Shown in pieces: positions 57,619-64,000 of a stretch of DNA of 64,000 nucleotides. Below the pieces are notes generated by a model, which made no database searches, was not told where the DNA came from, and saw nothing but the letters and a program-made list of their open reading frames with translations. The stretch comes from Cenococcum geophilum 1.58 (Eukaryota > Ascomycota > Dothideomycetes > Gloniales > Gloniaceae): NCBI GenBank assembly GCA_001692895.1, contig KV748212.1, positions 558,001 through 622,000 on the forward strand, given 5' to 3'. Positions within the stretch are counted from its first letter, which is position 1. The number at the start of each line of letters is the position of its first letter. The position numbers and the translations under genes are program-made.

Positions 57619-60264
57619 ATGAGCGCCGAGGCTGTTGCCAGTTCGAATGACGTCGTCGCCGCTTTCTACGAGAAGCTGCGGCGCCTTACCCACAAGGCAG
57701 TCTGCGGCCGCGAATTCGTTCGTGTTCCTGCGCTTCTCAAATGGATGAAGGATGACCGCACTGGCAGTCGACTATTCAATCTCATCCGCGCTTTATGCGG
57801 CGACAAAGACAACACTTCGAACCGGTTCCTGCCCTTGGGATACGACGGGGTGGAGATTTTCAAAAATGGCTGTCTACTCCTGATTATCGCTCTGATTCTG
57901 GACCTACGCCGCAGTCAGCCTGACCTCGTGGGATCTTGCGAAGACCTCCTGAAATACTTCAGCAGCATCGCGGTAATTCACAATCCAGAATCTTTATCCC
58001 AACTAAAGATCAAGCTTGAGGATGTAAAAAGAGAGGCTGCTTCCTCTCTAGGTAATGTAGAAATTTTCGTACGAGAATTCAAGGAGAAGAGGTGGAAGTA
58101 TTGCCCAGCGAGGTTGAACAATAGCAGCACGTTAAAATGGAAGAGAGAGATCATCCTTCCCATCGTTCGTCAACGCAAGGTTTCAGGCCTCGGAGGAACT
58201 GCATCTCTTCGACACATCTATGTACCAGAGGATTTGGTTCATGAAAATCTCCGCCGCGGCACAAATCAAATCGCCGAATTCGTGGATCCAAACACGAAGG
58301 AAAAGGTTCAAGTAAGTCTTACCACGCGAGGATCGAGTGTAAAGCTTACTCAAGTTCAGTGCCATCGATTTGTTGTCAAAACAGTGACAGAAAAGCAGAA
58401 CTTTGACAATGAAGTCGAAGCGTATAGATATCTGAAGGATCATGATAATTGGGTCCAGTGTCTTGGAGCATTCAGATATGACTATCTCTACATGGACCAG
58501 CGTACCAGCAGGGATATAACGCAGACCTGGAATATCCTTTTCGAATCCGGCGCTATGGATTTACAAGAGTATTTCAGTAAAGCGCGACGTCCTTTGGGTC
58601 ACGAGATTTTGGACATCTGGCGATACATGATCGGATTGGTGCAGGGCTTAGAATATATGCACTACTCACGGCGCCGAGATGGCGACATCGAAAAGGAAAG
58701 TTATGGGCAAGTCATTCCGCCAGTCCTATATCTTGAGTCTCTTTCTGACATGTGCTTAGCTGGCATTGTGACATCAAACCAGAGAATATTCTTCTGGCCA
58801 CGATGCTGGACAGTAAAGAATGGTGCTTCAAGCTTGCGGATCCGGGATTTTCGAATTTCTTGTTGAAGGAGGAGTGGAAAGGGCAACCTTCGGATCGCCC
58901 TCATCGTAAAGTCGAAGGTGGAACCGCAGCTTTTGGTAAGATTAATCAGGGAAAGTTCAAAGTCATTTCCGGTCTGACCAGCTACAGCCCCACCAGAGCG
59001 TTATTCTTCACCAGGTGATTCAGTATATCAGTCAATTGATACCTGGGCTCTCGGTGCCGTGTTTTCCATCTTTGCAACGTGGATAATCCGGGGTCGGGAA
59101 GGAGTGGACCAATACACCATCTACCGCGGAAAAGCCATAAAGCAGCTGAATGCTGCCAATCCAAGGCGTAGTCCTAATATGCAGCTGAACTGTTTCCATG
59201 ATGGAAAAGAATCCGTCTTACCAGCCGTGCTGCAATGGCATGACTTGCTGCGTGAACACTGCCACGAAGAGCATTACATCATCCGAAAGATTCTCAAATT
59301 CGTCGAAAAGGAGATGCTCATCCAAGATCCGCTTGAACGGGCTTCTGCATGGAGAGTGCACCAAGAACTTGAGTCAATCTTAGAAAAAGCCGAGAGGAAA
59401 TGGCGGATACAGGAATCCAGGTTCACAGTTACTCATCGAATATTGAACGAGATTGCAGATGTATGTCCTCCTTACCCTTCCCAAGTGGAAAAAGAAGGCA
59501 TGGCCATCATTACAAGGCTTCTGCAACCCGCAATGAGCGGCTCACCGCCGCCATCCGAAGATGACCTGGATCTGGCTCCGGCGACCCCGGAGGATCCAGG
59601 ATTGCAAGGCCGCCCTATCTCCGAACACGCGGACGATGCAATTAGGACAGCTTTGCCTCAGCACGATGTGCAGATAGAACGACCGCCTGTTGCCAGCCCT
59701 CCACGACAGGAACCCATGCCAGTTCACGACGAGCAATCATCACCCGATCGCGAACAAGATCCTGTTGATATCCCCCAGAGTGTGACAGTTGGCTATACTG
59801 GGCCGGCATCATTGACCAAAGAGCAAAACGAAATCATTGAATGCTGCACAGGGACCATTACCAATCAAAAGCTAGACCGGTTCAAAGAGCTCAGAGCTCA
59901 GGATCCCCAGTTACTCACCACGAAGGATATCCACGGTTGGAGCTTGCCGGAAATTCTGTTCACCAAGGGAAGGAAAATTGAGAACTTCCTTTCCCTGGCT
60001 CGGATGCTCTTGGAGGCGGACGGCGTCGACATTGAGTTCAGAGAGAGACTTCTTAATGATAAGGCAAAGGCAAAGCTCGTGTCCTATCGCAGATGGCTTG
60101 AAGCATTGAAGGCAAAGGAGGAAAAGAAGGAAGAGAAGGAGAGAAAGGAGAAAGAGAGGGAGCAAATGAGGATCCTGAACTCGATGTCGAGATCGAGGAC
60201 CCACAACTCCGCCAGTAGTAGCTCCTCAAGAGGTGCCAGTTTTATTAAAAAATTCACTGGATAA
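57619..60264 (+). CDS. Protein-kinase-like protein with atypical DPG motif
   Basis: Exons 57619-58706, 58760-58935 and 58982-60264, together 2547 nt or 848 residues. The first intron begins GCAAGT, i.e. a GC-AG intron (58707-58759); only this join yields the catalytic loop in frame (YG-WHCDIKPENILL). Residues 1-170 are helical and unrecognised. The kinase domain (about 200-480) has FVVKTV (VAIK Lys), NEVEAYRYL (helix-C Glu), HCDIKPEN (HRD-type), LADPGFSNF (DFG replaced by DPG), ATAPPERYSS (APE) and DTWALGAVFS. A Pro-rich linker (about 590-680) and a helical, Lys/Glu-rich C-terminus (RRWLEALKAKEEKKEEKERK) follow. Catalytic residues are present, so activity is plausible. I start at MSAEAVASS because upstream sequence is repeat-derived. 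A role in signalling or defence is only a guess. Confidence 0.83.
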
Positions 60265-61256
60265 GTCAATATGCATTCATCTTTTCAAGGCTCACAGCTC
60301 GAATCATGCATCTTGTGACTGCTATCGGACAATTTATGCGTCATGTTCCTATCAACACCATGACCGACTGCACCAGTGAAGTCAATCGGGGACACACCGT
60401 CGCATTTCGATCCAAGGTGGTCACCTTCCGCATCAAACAAGCCTCCTCGTTGTAAGGACCGCCGCTCCATGCTTGCCTGGCGGCTGGGGAGATCACCCTC
60501 CCGCTTCGCACATGTCCGACCCTGGTAAAAGTCTAAGGCTATTATTTGGGTTAGGCTCATGCCAAGAAGACCGTGCGCCAAGAACAGATCGAAGTGCAGA
60601 ACCGGAAACTGATTGTGATCGCGACTATCAAGACGTCCCACAAATTCAGCCTAGAATTCTTTGGTCGCAGTAATAGCGTCCGTCAGATATTGTGTAGCAA
60701 CTGTATCATCCATCCCACATCCGCCATCCCATCCATCCAACTTGGACCCGACATCTCGTGGAGGCCGTTTTTAGGCCTAATGACGACGCGAGTCTGAGGC
60801 TCGGAGAGTGTAGCCGAAAGCTCCGGGAGTGTTCAAATACGCCACGTCGCTTACCTCAGCAGGCTCGGACGTGATTCCGTTGGTGCGGATTTTCAATCGG
60901 TCCGCAAGCTGACTAACTACATTTGTGTGAAACCACCGGAATCATGTCTGAGGGACTTTTCCAACATTTATAAAGCGCGTGGACGATATCCGCGTTGCGG
61001 AGGTTACGGATATTAAAATAACTTAACACCAGTGTTTTATATTATTTCCCAAAGTTCATCAATTATATAACAGAACCTAGGCTTTTAGAGTATATTATTT
61101 TTATTACTTAGGTGTTTTCAGGTCTTCTGCTTATTTTCGTTAAAAAAAAACCGCGTTGTTAAGAGCATAACATCTATATAATTTCATTAAACGCCAGTAA
61201 ACGCTAGCTAGTATACATAAAACCTACTATAGCTAGGTAGATATACAGTATCCGCG
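60265..61256. other. Intergenic, no gene seen
   Basis: 3' flank of the kinase-like gene, then AT-rich sequence (61.0-61.25 kb). No supported coding sequence or terminal repeat. Confidence 0.4.
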
Positions 61257-61991
61257 TTACGCTGGACAGCCTTCCTCTAAACCCGCGCCCCTCTTCGCAC
61301 CGCCCTCGCTCGACTCCTGCGCTCGCAAGATCCCCTCGAAGCTCGTTGCGGGCATCTGCAGCCCGAACCGCTTTGCCCACCGACACTCGCTGGGGTAGTC
61401 GCAGGCGTGCCAGCAGTCCTTAGCACCGTGTCTCTTCCCGTCGGCTCCGTCCTCGGACGCAGAGGACGCGGCGGTCATGTTGTCCGGGTCGTCGGGAGAG
61501 TCGTCGGCTGCGGAGTCGTCTTGCTCGTTGCGCCGCCACTTGCCCCAGCTCTTCCAGCCCTGGTAGTCGAATTCGCTCGCGCAGGCCCGGTGTCGCTTTA
61601 CTCGGCGTGGGCTCTTGGCTTTGCGCCAGCTCTTAGCGGCGGTGGCGCCGGCGCAGAAGAAGTGGCCGTCGTCGAGGCAGCGCCGTGTCACGCCGAGTGG
61701 GTATTTGCGGTGGCATTGATGGCATTGCCAGAGCCATTGGAGTGGTGAAGGGGGTGGCGCTAACGGTGTAGTCGTCGGTAGGCTGGTGGAGAAAACAAAG
61801 GAGTTAGAGTTCAATGGTGCGAGTGGTGGTGTGATGGGAACTCGAGGGGAGAATGGGGAAGACGGGATGGACAAGTTAGAGGGTTTCAAGGGTGCAGGGT
61901 GGACTTTGAGTGATCTTGTATTTAGGGTTGAGGCCGGTTTAGTCACAAGCCTGGAGGGTGATCCCGGTTGCGCCATTAGATGAGTGTCCAT
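61257..61991 (-). CDS. Cys-rich (possible zinc-binding) fungal protein of unknown function
   Basis: Single exon, 244 residues. Residues 1-85 are Ser/Pro/Thr-rich and disordered. Then comes a Cys/His-rich region: WQCHQCHRKYPLGVTRRCL, DGHFFC, RHRACASEFDYQGWKSWGKW and DCWHACDYPSECRWAKRFG. The regular Cys pairs suggest a zinc ribbon or similar metal site. The pattern is one I associate with a conserved but uncharacterised ascomycete protein. A downstream in-frame ATG exists (MAQPGS, six codons in), so the exact start is open. No signal peptide or membrane segment. Confidence 0.78.
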   Translation of the reverse strand: MDTHLMAQPGSPSRLVTKPASTLNTRSLKVHPAPLKPSNLSIPSSPFSPRVPITPPLAPLNSNSFVFSTSLPTTTPLAPPPSPLQWLWQCHQCHRKYPLGVTRRCLDDGHFFCAGATAAKSWRKAKSPRRVKRHRACASEFDYQGWKSWGKWRRNEQDDSAADDSPDDPDNMTAASSASEDGADGKRHGAKDCWHACDYPSECRWAKRFGLQMPATSFEGILRAQESSEGGAKRGAGLEEGCPA

Positions 61992-63082
61992 CGAAGCGGC
62001 TGTAACTGATATGGTCCTGCTTTAGGAAAATTCTTACCAAATATAAGCGACCCTTAAAGGAGTAAACAGTTGAAGATGATGCCGAATGAAAAGCTCCGAA
62101 CTCCTGAGCAACAAAGGATGCGAGTGAATGCCGAATTTCTATCACTTCCGAAACGATTGTTTATGACGACCAGCTTTCGATGTTTCTTAAAATAACAGAT
62201 TGCAAAGGCCGGCTTTGCTAAGATGTAATATTGATTTTGAAGATATATAGGTTCCGTCTAGGATCCCACCTTGTGGGCAATATTCTTGCTATTACGAAAT
62301 CGGAAAGAGATGAATAAGATGTGGATAGTATCGGGGAGGAAATTTACTCAGAATTCAATGTATGTAGCTCGTAGATTCATTAAAAGAACCTCAGAAGTTA
62401 ACCATCGATGCATTCTTTGTTCACAAGATACGAACGTCTAGCCCGTTCCCCAGCTCGCTCTTTGTTGTAATGGCTGTCGTTAGGTCTCTAACAAACCTTG
62501 TGATCCGCATGGTGTGTTTAAACATCTGAAAGCTCGTTCTCTCTTTGTTCCTCGGGATCGATAGTTTAATGAAACCACGTGTGACTGGATTCCGATGTGG
62601 TCGGAGGCTTTCCCTAAAGCTCGAAGTTCAGCCATGCTAGCAGTGAATAACTATCATCGTATCGATCCGATGCAGATCAGAAGAAGATGAGGAAGACTCT
62701 GTCTGTTCAGACTATATATACATGAGGAAGATGTAGGTAATAAGGGGGGAACAATGGGGAGTACGTAATAGGAACAAGGGGTACGCAGGGGGTGGTAGTA
62801 CAACCGGAACAGGAACAGGGTAATCGGCAAAATTCGACCTGGATCGACACATCGTATACCATTGGGAATGGGTGCTTATAATCGATGGGCTGGGTGAGCG
62901 AACAAAGTTGTAGCCGTATTGCGTTGAATAGGACTCGGAAATAAAAGAAGATTAAATCTTGGTTAACCCAGGGTACGTTATTGGTGTGAAATAAATCCAA
63001 GTGATGGTGTAGGTTAATACTGGTAGAAAGTATGACTTACCAACAATTTACTTTTTCTTTCTTTTTATTGATAAGAAATTGT
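61992..63082. other. Intergenic with possible old LTR end, no gene seen
   Basis: A CTATATATACATGAGGAAGA block at about 62713-62732 matches 31604-31623 and may be the TATA end of a degraded LTR read on the minus strand. No partner LTR or polyprotein is visible. The remaining sequence is non-coding. Confidence 0.35.
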
Positions 63083-63393
63083 AACGTAGCTTGACGGTTG
63101 GGGGCTTTTGACGGATGGTCTTACCGCTTGCCTATTTAAGCTTAGGCAGGGATCAAGCTGTATCAGCCAAAGCGCTTGCGATCGCTGCGCAATTGACGGC
63201 AGAGGCATCTACTATTACATTTGAGGCAGCAACGGCTCACTCAAAGGCCTTTGATTATATAAAACTAAAGCTTCATTTTATTAATATTGTAGATAATGCT
63301 GCGTGACGGCTTTTATTAAGAAAATGCCTGCAATTGAGCATTTGAGGCATTAGTTCTGATGTCCAAACCCGTCAAAAGCCCATAAGCTACGTT
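63083..63393. repeat. MITE-like element with AACGTAGCTT / GGGCTTTTGACGG ends
   Basis: 311 bp. Inverted outer pair AACGTAGCTT (63083-63092) and AAGCTACGTT (63384-63393), and inner pair GGGCTTTTGACGG (63102-63114) and CCGTCAAAAGCCC (63369-63381). A 63-codon plus-strand frame (63115-63306) fills the centre but shows no known motif. It lies 24 bp from the next MITE. Confidence 0.6.
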
Positions 63394-63417
63394 TAGTACA
63401 TTCCGAAGGCGCGTTGG

Positions 63418-63545
63418 TATCCCTTCCTACGCTGGCATCCAAAGCTTGGCGCCAAGCCTACCTAGTGAACATTAGTGAACGAGAGCCTATGATTGGCCAA
63501 ACCCTTATCGATATGCGTGGACGCAAACCAGCGTGGAAAGGGATA
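63418..63545. repeat. MITE of the TATCCCTT family, short copy
   Basis: 128 bp from TATCCCTTCCTACGCTGG to CCAGCGTGGAAAGGGATA, inverted ends with one or two mismatches. The interior has CTATGATTGGCCAAACCCTT followed by ATCGAT, the CCAAT + ATCGAT core of the family. Confidence 0.8.
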
Positions 63546-64000
63546 ATGAAGTGTCAATTTGTTCAAGCAACTAACCAATAATATTAAAAAATGTGTGATC
63601 TTCAATCGAAATTCATCTTTGCATTGAAATTGCCATGTGGATAAGTATGGATGATTTTGTTGAACCGAGCCCCGTGACGTACACCAAATACACCCCTTTT
63701 ATAATGGTGAAGAAATACCGAGCATCCCCGAAAAGAGGCCTAGCAGGGGGGCGATGTTGCTTGTCCATAGATGCAGCGCACATGTATTCAAGGTGTTGCG
63801 TATCCGTCCAACGGCCATCGATAAGAACTAGCCAATCAATCGTGCTGAATTTAACGCCCGTTCTAAGGAATATAAAGCTTTTAATTATGTAGTAATTTAA
63901 TATACACGCCTAATTTTGGGAGTTAAGTCGCTCGATATAAAGTTGCTAACGCTTGTCCTTCCTACAGAACCGTATTTTGCATTGTAGTAGGTAATCAACC
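63546..64000. other. Right edge, partial MITE of the TATCCCTT family
   Basis: From about 63812 to the end of the window the sequence matches the long MITE copy at 38857-39268: CATCGATAAGAACTAGCCAA, ATATACACGCCTAATTTTGG, GTTAAGTCGCTC and GAACCGTATTTTGCA. The right end lies beyond the window. A plus-strand frame (63635-63892) across its left border has no recognisable domain. Confidence 0.55.

Overview
The window is nuclear DNA of a filamentous ascomycete (Pezizomycotina). Evidence: many 45-65 bp GT-AG introns with CTAAC/CTGAC-like branch sites; fungal-specific families (KAR9, HET domain, CorA-like, peroxisomal alcohol oxidase with a C-terminal SRL, alternative oxidase); and transposons whose reading frames are broken almost only by TAG/TAA, the mark of CpA-to-TpA mutation (RIP). 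The species is not identifiable from the sequence alone.

Layout. 0-0.4 kb: 5' part of a small secreted-protein gene running off the left edge. 1.3-5.3 kb: an intact single-exon SF1 (Upf1-like) helicase. 5.8-18.4 kb: a repeat island with a chromodomain/integrase relic, a FAR1-like fragment, a MITE-like repeat, a 175-bp tandem array, and a Tc1/mariner-type element (7965-18275, TA duplication, ~206-bp inverted repeats) split by a complete but RIP-killed Ty3/gypsy retrotransposon (10728-17498, 225-bp LTRs, TCCTC duplication). 19.1-21.9 kb: a 14-exon alcohol oxidase. 22.6-24.9 kb: a TIR element, MITEs and a perfect 151-bp-arm palindrome. 25.7-26.9 kb: alternative oxidase. 27.9-30.9 kb: two decayed HET-domain genes. 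32.8-48 kb: the stable gene-rich block (unknown fungal protein, KAR9, kelch membrane protein, coiled-coil nuclear-type protein, OST3). 48.8-49.8 kb: TIR/hairpin repeats. 50.2-62 kb: MFS sugar-type transporter, CorA-like membrane protein, kinase-like protein, Cys-rich protein. 63-64 kb: more MITEs.

Functional links are modest. Alcohol oxidase (peroxisomal H2O2-producing oxidation of short alcohols) and alternative oxidase (mitochondrial electron overflow) lie 3.8 kb apart but are separated by repeats, so no cluster is implied. The coiled-coil gene and OST3 are divergent with a 399-bp shared upstream region; the kelch and coiled-coil genes converge.

The most notable observations are: a mariner-type element that appears to carry a second, unrecognised minus-strand gene whose frame is restored when the retrotransposon is removed; a sequence-internal empty site that confirms the mariner insertion; a dispersed MITE family with a CCAAT + TTATCGATAA core, one copy of which forms a perfect palindrome; a 7-nt microexon in alcohol oxidase; and a GC-AG intron in a kinase with DPG instead of DFG. 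No tRNA, rRNA or CRISPR was found.
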